Position numbers and translations under genes: made by a program. Of a stretch of 22,511 nt of DNA, positions 15,280-22,372 are shown piece after piece. The notes below the pieces were generated by a model. The model saw only the letters and a list, made by a program, of their open reading frames with translations. It was not told the DNA's origin and did not search any database. The first letter of the stretch is position 1. Every line of letters starts with the position of its first letter. The stretch is from Deltaproteobacteria bacterium. Its GTDB lineage: Bacteria; Desulfobacterota; SM23-61. Where the stretch lies: positions 1 to 22,511 of the forward strand of contig JACRCA010000372.1 of assembly GCA_016234425.1 (NCBI GenBank), read 5' to 3'.

Positions 15280-15879
15280 ATGTTCACCGGCCTGATTCGG
15301 GACATAGGAAAGATACAGTCCATAGAGCGAAGGGGAGGGGGAATACGCCTGACGATCTCCACCCATCTCGACCTGAGCCAAACGAAAATTGGGGACAGTA
15401 TCTCAGTGGACGGAGCTTGTCTGACCGTCGTCAAGCTTTCCGGGCATATATTTACCATGGACGTATCTCCGGAGACGCGCCAGCGAACAACTCTTTCCGC
15501 TGCCATGGTTGGGCAAGAAGTCAACCTGGAAATGCCCTTGAAAATGTCCGATCCTTTAGGAGGCCATCTCGTCTCCGGCCATGTGGATGGGACGGGAGAG
15601 ATTGTGGAAACCACCCCCCAGGGAAACTCCACCCGCTATCGCTTTCGTGTTCCGGTGGAAATTAGCCGTTACCTGATCGAGAAAGGGTCCGTAGCTGTGG
15701 ATGGGATCAGCCTGACCATTACCGAATGCCAGGATCAGGAATTCAGCGTGAACATCATCCCCCATACAGCTCAAGCCACAACCCTGGGAAGGAAGAAGGT
15801 GGGGGACCGGGTCAACATTGAGAGCGATTTGATAGCCAAATATGTAGAAAAGTTCGTGCGGCGGCAGGAGGGGCCGTAG
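15280..15879 (+). CDS. ribE: Riboflavin synthase alpha subunit
   Basis: This 199-residue enzyme turns two lumazine molecules into riboflavin plus a pyrimidine. It is a tandem duplication of the lumazine-binding barrel: the first starts 'MFTGLI' with 'SVDGACLTV' at 42-50, and the second has 'GGHLVSGHVDGTG' at 94-106 and 'SVAVDGISLTI' at 137-147. ATG 15280 gives the canonical MFTGLI start, although no Shine-Dalgarno site is visible. A longer in-frame ATG at 15238 adds 14 unrelated residues. The gene is named ribE here; it is called ribC in E. coli. Confidence 0.94.
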   Translation: MFTGLIRDIGKIQSIERRGGGIRLTISTHLDLSQTKIGDSISVDGACLTVVKLSGHIFTMDVSPETRQRTTLSAAMVGQEVNLEMPLKMSDPLGGHLVSGHVDGTGEIVETTPQGNSTRYRFRVPVEISRYLIEKGSVAVDGISLTITECQDQEFSVNIIPHTAQATTLGRKKVGDRVNIESDLIAKYVEKFVRRQEGP

Positions 15880-15951
15880 CGCCTCAGCACGCGGATCGAT
15901 GCCGCTTTCCTGGCCGAGCATGGTTTTGCCAGAGAGATGGAGTAAGTAACT

Positions 15952-17157
15952 ATGCCAGTCAGCACCATCGACGAAGCATTACTGGATATTCGCAAAGGCA
16001 AGATGATCATCCTGGTGGATGACGAAGACCGAGAAAATGAAGGAGACCTCTGTTTAGCTGCAGAGAAGGTGACTTCTCAAGCCATCAATTTCATGGCCAA
16101 GCACGGAAGAGGGCTGGTCTGCCTTTCCCTGACAGAGGAAAAAGTAAAAGAGCTTCAGCTCCCCCTGATGGTCTCGGATAATACTTCTGCTTTCAAGACT
16201 GCTTTCACAGTCTCCATCGAGGCCAAGCGAGGAGTCACTACGGGCATCTCCGCCGCTGACCGAGCCACAACGATCCTCACAGCCATCACCAATGGAGCCA
16301 AGCCAGAAGATCTGGTTAGGCCGGGGCATGTCTTTCCCCTGCAGGCCAAAAGAGGAGGCGTTCTGGTGAGGACTGGCCAGACCGAAGGTTCCGTTGACCT
16401 GGCGCGGCTGGCCGGGTTAAAGCCGTGCGGTGTTATTTGTGAAATCATGAATGAGGATGGGACCATGGCCCGCATGCCCGACCTGGAGGTCTTTGCCAGG
16501 AAGCACAACCTCAAGATCATAACCATTGCCGATCTGATCAAGTACCGCCTGCAGAATGAATGTCTGGTGCGCCGGGCTGCCGTAACGAACCTGCCCACAA
16601 TCTATGGTGGAGATTTTAAGGCCATTGCCTATCAAAATGAAGTGGACAATCAGCAGCACTTGGCCTTGATTAAGGGGGAAATCCATCCGGGCGATGAGGT
16701 ACTGGTGCGGGTGCACTCGGAATGTTTGACGGGAGATGTATTCGGCTCGAAACGATGTGACTGCGGGGAACAGCTCCATACGGCCATGCGCATGGTGGCC
16801 AAGGAAGGGAAAGGGGTCATCGTGTATATGCACCAGGAGGGGCGAGGGATCGGCTTGCTCAACAAAATGAAGGCCTACGCCCTTCAGGACCAGGGCAAGG
16901 ACACAGTGGAGGCGAACATAGCCCTGGGTTTCGAGCCGGACCTGCGGGATTACGGGCTGGGGGCACAGATTTTAAGGGACATGGGGGTGCGCAAGATCCG
17001 CCTCATGACCAACAACCCCAAGAAGATCGTGGGCCTCCAGGGATATGGCCTGGAAGTGGTGGAGCGAATCCCCATCGAGATCAGGCCGAATCGCAAGAAC
17101 ATCGCCTACCTTAAAGCTAAGAAGAAGAAGTTGGGGCATTTGTTGACCATTGAATGA
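15952..17157 (+). CDS. ribBA: Bifunctional DHBP synthase / GTP cyclohydrolase II RibBA
   Basis: This 401-residue fusion supplies both precursors of riboflavin. The N-terminal 3,4-dihydroxy-2-butanone-4-phosphate synthase (about 1-200) has 'DDEDRENEGD' at 23-32, 'HGRGLVC' at 51-57 and His126 in 'RPGHVFPL'. In the 'RTGQTEGSVDLARL' segment Gln143 stands where E. coli RibB has His153, a metal ligand. The C-terminal GTP cyclohydrolase II (about 205-400) has zinc cysteines 258, 269 and 271 ('HSECLTGD', 'CDCG') and 'HQEGRGIGL'. GGAG lies 9 nt before the ATG. The cyclohydrolase half looks fully competent; the synthase half should be checked. Confidence 0.95.
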   Translation: MPVSTIDEALLDIRKGKMIILVDDEDRENEGDLCLAAEKVTSQAINFMAKHGRGLVCLSLTEEKVKELQLPLMVSDNTSAFKTAFTVSIEAKRGVTTGISAADRATTILTAITNGAKPEDLVRPGHVFPLQAKRGGVLVRTGQTEGSVDLARLAGLKPCGVICEIMNEDGTMARMPDLEVFARKHNLKIITIADLIKYRLQNECLVRRAAVTNLPTIYGGDFKAIAYQNEVDNQQHLALIKGEIHPGDEVLVRVHSECLTGDVFGSKRCDCGEQLHTAMRMVAKEGKGVIVYMHQEGRGIGLLNKMKAYALQDQGKDTVEANIALGFEPDLRDYGLGAQILRDMGVRKIRLMTNNPKKIVGLQGYGLEVVERIPIEIRPNRKNIAYLKAKKKKLGHLLTIE

Positions 17158-17162
17158 AAGAA

Positions 17163-17236
17163 AGCGTTCAGCGATCAGCTTTCAGCAAAGAAGAAAAAGC
17201 CAATTTTTTTATTGACATTTTTGCTTGATCGCTGAC
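17163..17236. repeat. Word-repeat hairpin in the ribBA-ribH spacer (TCAGC word)
   Basis: The left arm repeats TTCAGC/ATCAGC (17166-17186); the right arm carries the reverse complement. The perfect match is 10 bp: TCAGCGATCA (17168-17177) with TGATCGCTGA (17226-17235). The 48-nt middle is A-rich then T-rich. It lies between two genes of one operon. Confidence 0.7.
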
Positions 17237-17265
17237 CACTCACACTTAAAAGAGAGGAGAAATCG

Positions 17266-17742
17266 ATGCCCAAAGTCATTGAAGGAAAGCTGAATGCCAA
17301 AGGGTTGAAGTTTGGGATCGTGGTCAGCCGGTTTAATGACTTCATCAGCGAGCGTCTCCTTTCCGGGGCTCTGGATGTGCTCGTTCGCAATGGAGCGGAT
17401 GAAGGGGATATCGAGATCCTCAAGGTGCCCGGGGCCTTCGAGATTCCCCAGGTCGCCCGGAAGATGGCTTTGTCGAAGAAATATGATGCCGTCGTTTGCC
17501 TGGGAGCAGTCATTCGCGGGGCCACGCCGCACTTTGATTACATCGCCGCAGAGGTTTCTAAGGGGATTGCCATGATCGGGCTGGAAAGCGATGTGCCCGT
17601 GGCTTTCGGGGTTCTGACCACAGATAACTTGGAGCAGGCCATCGAGCGGGCCGGGTCCAAGGCCGGGAACAAAGGATGGGATGCAGCCCTTTCCGCAATC
17701 GAAATGGCCAACCTCTACCGGGAAATGAAGGCAAAGAAATAA
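17266..17742 (+). CDS. ribH: 6,7-dimethyl-8-ribityllumazine synthase
   Basis: This 158-residue lumazine synthase condenses the RibB and RibD products and usually forms 60-mer or pentamer shells. Hallmarks are 'GIVVSRFND' at 17-25, 'VPGAFEIP' at 54-61, 'CLGAVIRGATPHFDYI' at 78-93 with catalytic His89, and 'FGVLTTDNLEQA' at 114-125. GAGAGGAGA precedes the ATG. The gene lies between two repeat-bearing spacers. Confidence 0.96.
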   Translation: MPKVIEGKLNAKGLKFGIVVSRFNDFISERLLSGALDVLVRNGADEGDIEILKVPGAFEIPQVARKMALSKKYDAVVCLGAVIRGATPHFDYIAAEVSKGIAMIGLESDVPVAFGVLTTDNLEQAIERAGSKAGNKGWDAALSAIEMANLYREMKAKK

Positions 17743-17745
17743 ATA

Positions 17746-17877
17746 TTTGCCACAGAGAGCACCGAGATATTATTAAAATTGAAGGCAAGATCCAAATTAG
17801 AAGGCTAAATTATAAATTTTTTCTAGGGGCTGAATTTTTTTATTTCTCTGTGTTCTCTGTGTCCTCTGTGGCGAATA
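17746..17877. repeat. Word-repeat hairpin in the ribH-nusB spacer (CACAGAGGA word)
   Basis: The left arm 17746-17770 reads GCCACAGAGAGCACCGAG. The right arm 17845-17877 holds three tandem copies of the complementary word (TCTCTGTGT, TCTCTGTGT, CCTCTGTGG). The perfect match is 9 bp: GCCACAGAG (17749-17757) with CTCTGTGGC (17864-17872). About 75 nt of very AT-rich DNA lies between the arms. It fills nearly the whole 152-nt spacer. Confidence 0.75.
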
Positions 17878-17894
17878 AGAAGTAAGGTGTTTTG

Positions 17895-18332
17895 ATGAGT
17901 GTCCGGAGGAGAGCGAGGGAAATCGCCCTCCAGGTTCTTTACCAATTGGATATCAGCCGGGGAGATGCGCAAGAGGTTCTGGATCTCTATTGGGAGAATT
18001 TCAAACCCTCACCGAAGCCGCGGGAGTTTTGCCAGCGATTGATCGAAGGGGTGCGCCAGAGCCAGAGCCAGATCGACCAGCTCATCGAGGAGAACTCGGA
18101 AAATTGGACCCTGAAGCGCATGGCCATGGTGGATCGTAACATTCTGCGCCTGGCCACCTTTGAACTTCTGTACTGCGCGGACATTCCTTTCAAAGCCACC
18201 CTCAACGAAGCTATCGAACTGGCCAAAAAATTCGGCACGGAGGATTCCGGCGCCTTCATCAACGGAATTTTGGATAAAATCCATTCCCTTCTGGCCTCCC
18301 AAACGAGCCATCGCCAGGTCATTTCCAAGTGA
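17895..18332 (+). CDS. nusB: Transcription antitermination factor NusB
   Basis: This 145-residue RNA-binding protein works with NusE/S10 at boxA sequences to prevent termination in rRNA operons. The N-terminus 'RRRAREIALQVLYQLDIS' and the C-terminal 'IPFKATLNEAIELAKKFGTEDSGAFINGILDKI' are the family signatures. ATG 17895 follows AAGG at 17884-17887; the TTG at 17892 would add only one residue. Adjacency to ribH is highly conserved in bacteria. The last four bases overlap the next gene. Confidence 0.95.
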   Translation: MSVRRRAREIALQVLYQLDISRGDAQEVLDLYWENFKPSPKPREFCQRLIEGVRQSQSQIDQLIEENSENWTLKRMAMVDRNILRLATFELLYCADIPFKATLNEAIELAKKFGTEDSGAFINGILDKIHSLLASQTSHRQVISK

Positions 18333-19063
18333 AAATGAAATGGGCTATCCTTTCTGATGTCCATGGGAATCTCGAAGCTTTTCAGGCCGTGGTCAAAGAC
18401 CTCCGTCAGGAAGGAGTAGAAAGGATTGCCCTCCTGGGTGATCTGGTTGGTTATGGGGCAGATCCCCATGAGTGCATCAGCCTCTTGCGGGAGCTGACTG
18501 AGTTGGTGGTGGCGGGCAACCACGATTACGGCGCGGTAGGCTTGACGGATATATCTTACTTCAACCCCGTAGCTAAAGCGGCCATCTTATGGACGGGAAG
18601 AAAACTTTCCGAAGAAAACAAGGCGCTCCTGCGCAGACTTCTCCTTGTGCGTCAAGTCGAGGGTATTACCTTTGTCCACGCCACGCCCAATGATCCTGAC
18701 CAGTGGAATTACATCTTCACGATCCCGGAGGCGGAGGCAGGATTCCGAGCTCTGGTGGGAGAATTAGCTTTCATCGGCCATTCTCATTCTCCTGTGGTTT
18801 TGGCCAAAGAGCAGGGCGGCCGAGTCACTGCTTTTGAGAAAAAAGAAGTAACCCTACAAAAGGGGATCCGGTATATCATCAATGTGGGAAGCGTGGGACA
18901 GCCGCGTGACGGAAACCCTAAGGCCGCCTATGGCCTCTATGATCAGGCCTCAAGAAAATACCTGCTAAAGCGCGTGCCCTACGATATTCACGCCGCCCAG
19001 AAAAAGATTATGCGCGCCGGACTTCCTCCTTATTTAGCCCAACGTCTTTCCGTGGGCGCTTAG
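18329..19063 (+). CDS. Metallophosphoesterase, YfcE/MJ0936-like
   Basis: This is a 244-residue calcineurin-like phosphoesterase with a two-metal site. The ligands are Asp10 and His12 ('SDVHGNLEA'), Asp38 ('GDLVGYGADP'), Asn64-His65 ('GNHDYG'), His117 ('FVHATP') and His151/His153 ('GHSHSP'). 'NVGSVGQPRDGNP' near the end is typical of the bacterial diadenosine-tetraphosphatase-like or phosphodiesterase group. The real substrate is unknown. The GTG start overlaps the nusB stop as GTGA, which suggests translational coupling; ATG 18335 is an equally plausible start giving the more usual 'MKWAILSD'. The 3' end overlaps the opposite gene by 30 bp. Confidence 0.88.
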   Translation: MKMKWAILSDVHGNLEAFQAVVKDLRQEGVERIALLGDLVGYGADPHECISLLRELTELVVAGNHDYGAVGLTDISYFNPVAKAAILWTGRKLSEENKALLRRLLLVRQVEGITFVHATPNDPDQWNYIFTIPEAEAGFRALVGELAFIGHSHSPVVLAKEQGGRVTAFEKKEVTLQKGIRYIINVGSVGQPRDGNPKAAYGLYDQASRKYLLKRVPYDIHAAQKKIMRAGLPPYLAQRLSVGA

Positions 19064-20188
19064 CTTATCCCGCTTCGTCACTCTGCGCATCAGTCCGGTA
19101 AGTTCAATCGCCTGGTTGGAACAGAGTTCGTAGCAACAATAACAGGATATGCATTTCTTAGAGTCGAGAAGCGGAAATTTTCCCATGGTCAGAGCCTGGA
19201 CCGGGCAGTGCTGGACGCAGACGCCACACACCGTGCATAGTTCTGGACGCACGCTGAGGCGAGGTTTAACCAAGGGGCGGTAGTAGAGCTTGTTTACCGC
19301 GGCCCCCAGCAGGCCCTGGCTCACAAAGGTCAGGGGCATCTTGAATTTTTCCAGGCGTGACCATGAGCCCTGGATCTCCATCCTTGCGGGGTCTATCTCT
19401 CCCAAATCCCTCTGGAAGGCGATACGCAAGCAGTCCACGCTTTTCTGGGGAATGCCCATCATGGCAGCCATCAATCCATCCACAGCAACACCGTTTCTGG
19501 CAGCCAGGATTTTGCCGATGGGTCTGAGTTCCTGACTCGAAGGGCCATTGCCCTCCATGCCCACCACAGCATCCATGATCGTCAGGTCGGGGATACGAAT
19601 CTGGTAGATATCTACCAGGGCCTCCGAGAAATTTTCGGGCCGGGCAGCAGAGAGATGCACCCGGGCCTTTTCCGCGCCCACCAGAATGCCGAACATGTTC
19701 TTGATCGCGCCCGTTATCCTCGTCTGGAGATGGGTCTTGAACTTGGGGACGTCGATGACCAGGTCAGCGTCGAGAATTACTTTGGAGACGACTAGCTTCT
19801 CAAAAAAGCGTGATCGCGCATTAATCTGCGCCGTCTCCTTGGCAAAATTGACAAAGCATCCATTGGCTGCATCGAAGATGCCGGAGATTCTCGCACAGCG
19901 CTCGTTAGCGGCGTAGCCATTCAACCCCGGGTTATCTCCAACCAGGCAGTGGGCTTCACGCCTTTTTAAGGCCTTCACCAGCGACCGAATCAAAGAAGGG
20001 TGGGTCGTAATCCCCTTCTCCGGAGGCGAGGGGCTGAGAATGTTCGGTTTTATGACCACCCGGTTCCCCTTCCAGGGGAAAGGAAAAGTTTCCAAGATTT
20101 TTTCGATTACATCTTCAATCTGCGAGTAGCTCGCATCCAAGACAAGGACCGAGGGTGGGCCTTTTGATATTCTACTGGTGTCTGGCAT
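19034..20188 (-). CDS. DUF362 domain protein with C-terminal two-cluster ferredoxin
   Basis: This 384-residue protein has an N-terminal DUF362 domain ('VVIKPNILSPSPPEKGITTHP' region at 44-64, 'DADLVIDVPKFKTHL' at 140-154 and 'GAIKNMFGILVG' at 160-171). Its ferredoxin tail holds two [4Fe-4S] motifs, C318/C321/C324/C328 and C346/C349/C352/C356. Such proteins are common in anaerobes; their electron-transfer role is unknown. The ATG at 20188 has GAGG about 11 nt upstream. On its strand a TATAAT lies at 20254-20249 in AT-rich DNA, but no good -35 accompanies it. The 196-nt spacer between this gene and the pseudopilin gene upstream shows nothing else recognisable. Confidence 0.87.
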   Translation of the reverse strand: MPDTSRISKGPPSVLVLDASYSQIEDVIEKILETFPFPWKGNRVVIKPNILSPSPPEKGITTHPSLIRSLVKALKRREAHCLVGDNPGLNGYAANERCARISGIFDAANGCFVNFAKETAQINARSRFFEKLVVSKVILDADLVIDVPKFKTHLQTRITGAIKNMFGILVGAEKARVHLSAARPENFSEALVDIYQIRIPDLTIMDAVVGMEGNGPSSQELRPIGKILAARNGVAVDGLMAAMMGIPQKSVDCLRIAFQRDLGEIDPARMEIQGSWSRLEKFKMPLTFVSQGLLGAAVNKLYYRPLVKPRLSVRPELCTVCGVCVQHCPVQALTMGKFPLLDSKKCISCYCCYELCSNQAIELTGLMRRVTKRDKLSAHGKTLG

Positions 20189-20384
20189 TCTTCATGTACC
20201 TCATTGGCTCAGCGAAAAGGCTTAAGGAGTTTTTATTTTCACACTGCAATTATAGAATATAAAATTAATTGAAAAATGGAAAGGGCTCTTGGTGCAAGAT
20301 CATTAAAACCTCTGGTTCATAGGGGTGCAGAGAAGTGATGAGATGGACAAGGGTGGGGGTACCGATAAAGTCCTGAGGTAAAGC

Positions 20385-20876
20385 TTATTGAATGGTCTTA
20401 ATCACATCGTCACTGTCGTAAAGGTTGGGGCCAACCTTGTTTGGCCCGAATGAGCCGATCACCACCCGGCTTTGTCCGTTTACCTGGTAATCAGTGTCGA
20501 AGAAGTAGTTGTTGCGCCAGGGATCAAGAGGGATAGGACCAGGAGTAAAATAAGGCCCTTTCCATTTGGGAAATTTTCCATCCGTCGCCACCAGACCGGC
20601 GGAGGCAGCATTGAGATTCCAAATTTCATTGCCGCCCCCACCCATGAAGATTACGTTGGGTTGTTGGTGGCCAGGCCATTGTTCCGTATCGGCTTCCAGC
20701 AAAATGATAGCTTTGTGAATCTTATCGATATCTCCGCGAGCGCGGGCAATCCTTCCTCTTTCGATGTAGGATTGCATTCGAGGAGTAGCTATGGCCGCCA
20801 GGATACCTATGATCGCCAGAACGATCATCAACTCGATGAGGGTGAATCCCCTGGGTTTTTTCCAGGCATTATCCAA
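20385..20876 (-). CDS. Orphan type II secretion GspG-like pseudopilin / type IV pilin-like protein
   Basis: This 163-residue prepilin has a 10-residue basic leader 'MDNAWKKPRG', then Phe11 (methylated +1 residue) and Glu15 (the +5 glutamate), in 'GFTLIELMIVLAIIGILAA'. The C-terminal half has GspG-like 'PLDPWRNNYFF' at 116-126 and 'YDSDDVIKTI' at 153-162, a probable calcium-loop region. Start: TTG 20876 is chosen because GGGAGGA lies at 20887-20881 and a sigma-54 promoter at 20920-20905 would start transcription near 20895. The in-frame ATGs at 20993 and 20954 lie upstream of that promoter. No other secretion or pilus genes are in the window, so it works with machinery encoded elsewhere or has its own role. 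Confidence 0.9.
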   Translation of the reverse strand: MDNAWKKPRGFTLIELMIVLAIIGILAAIATPRMQSYIERGRIARARGDIDKIHKAIILLEADTEQWPGHQQPNVIFMGGGGNEIWNLNAASAGLVATDGKFPKWKGPYFTPGPIPLDPWRNNYFFDTDYQVNGQSRVVIGSFGPNKVGPNLYDSDDVIKTIQ

Positions 20877-20880
20877 GTTT

Positions 20881-20887
20881 TCCTCCC
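20881..20887 (-). promoter_or_regulatory. Shine-Dalgarno site deciding the TTG start of the pseudopilin
   Basis: Read on the minus strand, GGGAGGA ends 4 nt before TTG 20876. It gives a leader peptide of exactly the expected type and fits the transcription start predicted by the sigma-54 site. Confidence 0.65.
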
Positions 20888-20904
20888 TCTTTCTCCCTTG
20901 ATCA

Positions 20905-20920
20905 AGCAAAATTCCTGCCA
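20905..20920 (-). promoter_or_regulatory. Sigma-54 (RpoN) promoter of the pseudopilin gene
   Basis: Read on the minus strand, TGGCAGGAATTTTGCT matches the RpoN consensus TGGCACG-N4-TTGCW at every fixed position but one (C to G), with the GG and GC exactly 10 bp apart. Transcription should start near 20895, about 19 nt before the TTG start. Pilin genes of Myxococcus, Geobacter and Pseudomonas are known RpoN targets, which supports it. No enhancer site was identified. Confidence 0.7.
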
Positions 20921-21076
20921 GGATTCTAGAAATTTCAAAACTCACGATAATCATAATATTTTTTAAATCAACCGAACCAGAATCCCAGACCACAAGGAGT
21001 GAAAATGAGAGAAAATGTCACCCGAAGGATATTTTTTGTCATTCCCCCTTTTCCTGCGGCCAGCGGCGTTTCCGCG

Positions 21077-22372
21077 CTACCCGATACTGGGAGAAAGGGA
21101 TACTCCGAGCACTTTTTCACACCAGCGGGCGGCAGCGAATAATTTCCCTTCGGCAAAAGCAGCCCCCACCAGTTGGATGCCCAGGGGTAATCCTTCGGGG
21201 TTGAGGCCCGATGGGAGGCCAATTGTAGGGAGACCCGATAAACTCCAGGGGATCTGGAACCAGGGGTCGCCGGTTGAGGCGAGGCCTTGAGGGGCTGGGG
21301 ATGAGGTGGCCGGAGTTAGCAGGCAATCGAAATGCCGCATGACTTCGTCCATTTGGCCGCGGAACTGGCGTTTGATTTTCTGGGCACGCAGATAATCTGC
21401 GCTGGGAATCAAAAGACCAATCTCGATGAGCTCGCGAATTTTGGGACGGTATTGAGCTTGATGCTGTTCAAAGAGTTTTTCGTGGAAAGCCGCTCCCTCC
21501 ACCCTCATGATGATGCGATGAGCGTCCTGCACGAAGGAGAAGCTGCTGGGCATCTTTACTTCTTCCATCTGGGCACCGGCCTTTTCCAGTTTGCTCAAGG
21601 TTTCTTCCGTATGCTTCCAGATTTGTTCTTCTGATTTCTCTCGGTAGAATGCGCGCACCAGTCCGATGCGCGGCGCCTTCCTGGAAGATTTCAAAAAATG
21701 GCTATAATCGGGAACAGCCTCTTGGCTGGCGGTCGGGTCTTTGGGATCCCTGCCTGCAAGAACTCCAAGAATGATCGCAGCATCCTCCACGCACCGTGTA
21801 AGAAATCCCACATGGTCCAGCGTCCAGCTCAAAGGAAAAACCCCGTAACGGCTGATCCGGCCATAGGTCGGCTTCAAGCCCACAACGCCGCAATAGGCTG
21901 CCGGGCGAAGGATGGAACCCCCCGTCTGGGAGCCCAAGGCTGCCGGGCACATGCGGGTTGCCACCGCAGCTGCCGATCCGCTGCTGGACCCTCCTGGGGT
22001 ATGCTCCAGATTCCAGGGATTGCGTGTGGGTGCCGGGTCGGCAAAGGCAAACTCGGTGGAGGCGGTCTTTCCCAGGACAATCGCCCCAGCTTTTTTTAGA
22101 CGAGCCACTGCTGTGGCATCATGGTCCGGGATGAAATTTTCAAAGATTTTTGAGCCGGCCGTGGTCTTTACTCCAGAGGTATAGAAAATATCTTTGACTC
22201 CGATGGGAATTCCACGAAGAATGCCGCGGTTTTTCCCCCGGACGATTTCCTCCTGGTGCCGGCGAGCTTCGTTAAGAACGGCCTTTCGATCGATGGTCAC
22301 CCAGGCCTTAATAGAAGGCTCCAAAGAATCGATCCGCTGCAAGATGGATTCTATCAGCGTGAGAGGAGACAA
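21077..22372 (-). CDS. Amidase signature family protein, GatA-like (true 5' end uncertain)
   Basis: This amidase-signature hydrolase has a complete Ser-cisSer-Lys triad: Lys60 ('GIPIGVKDIF'), cis-Ser129 ('PGGSSSGSAAAVA') and nucleophile Ser153 ('GSQTGGSILRPAAYCG'). 431 residues are visible from TTG 22372. No GatB or GatC is adjacent, so a stand-alone amidase is more likely than a tRNA amidotransferase subunit. The TTG is poorly spaced from GGAG. The frame also stays open upstream to the window edge, and the codons just before it read 'LAEIITQIKRRR', which fits the conserved first helix of the family. The real start is therefore probably further upstream, but no ATG, GTG or TTG exists in frame within the window. 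Confidence 0.87.
   Translation of the reverse strand: MSPLTLIESILQRIDSLEPSIKAWVTIDRKAVLNEARRHQEEIVRGKNRGILRGIPIGVKDIFYTSGVKTTAGSKIFENFIPDHDATAVARLKKAGAIVLGKTASTEFAFADPAPTRNPWNLEHTPGGSSSGSAAAVATRMCPAALGSQTGGSILRPAAYCGVVGLKPTYGRISRYGVFPLSWTLDHVGFLTRCVEDAAIILGVLAGRDPKDPTASQEAVPDYSHFLKSSRKAPRIGLVRAFYREKSEEQIWKHTEETLSKLEKAGAQMEEVKMPSSFSFVQDAHRIIMRVEGAAFHEKLFEQHQAQYRPKIRELIEIGLLIPSADYLRAQKIKRQFRGQMDEVMRHFDCLLTPATSSPAPQGLASTGDPWFQIPWSLSGLPTIGLPSGLNPEGLPLGIQLVGAAFAEGKLFAAARWCEKVLGVSLSPSIG

Noticed and set aside
17212..17240. Promoter upstream of ribH beginning at TTGACA (17212-17217)
   Set aside because: The expected -10 position reads CCACTC and no alternative fits; the TTGACA lies in the middle of the repeat hairpin.
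20189..20384. Cyclic-di-GMP or other riboswitch ahead of the DUF362 gene
   Set aside because: No conserved riboswitch core was recognised on the minus strand; only an isolated TATAAT is visible.
20877..20993. Longer pseudopilin starting at ATG 20993 or 20954
   Set aside because: It would place the start upstream of the sigma-54 promoter and give a 49- or 36-residue leader without a signal character; the TTG with its ribosome-binding site fits better.
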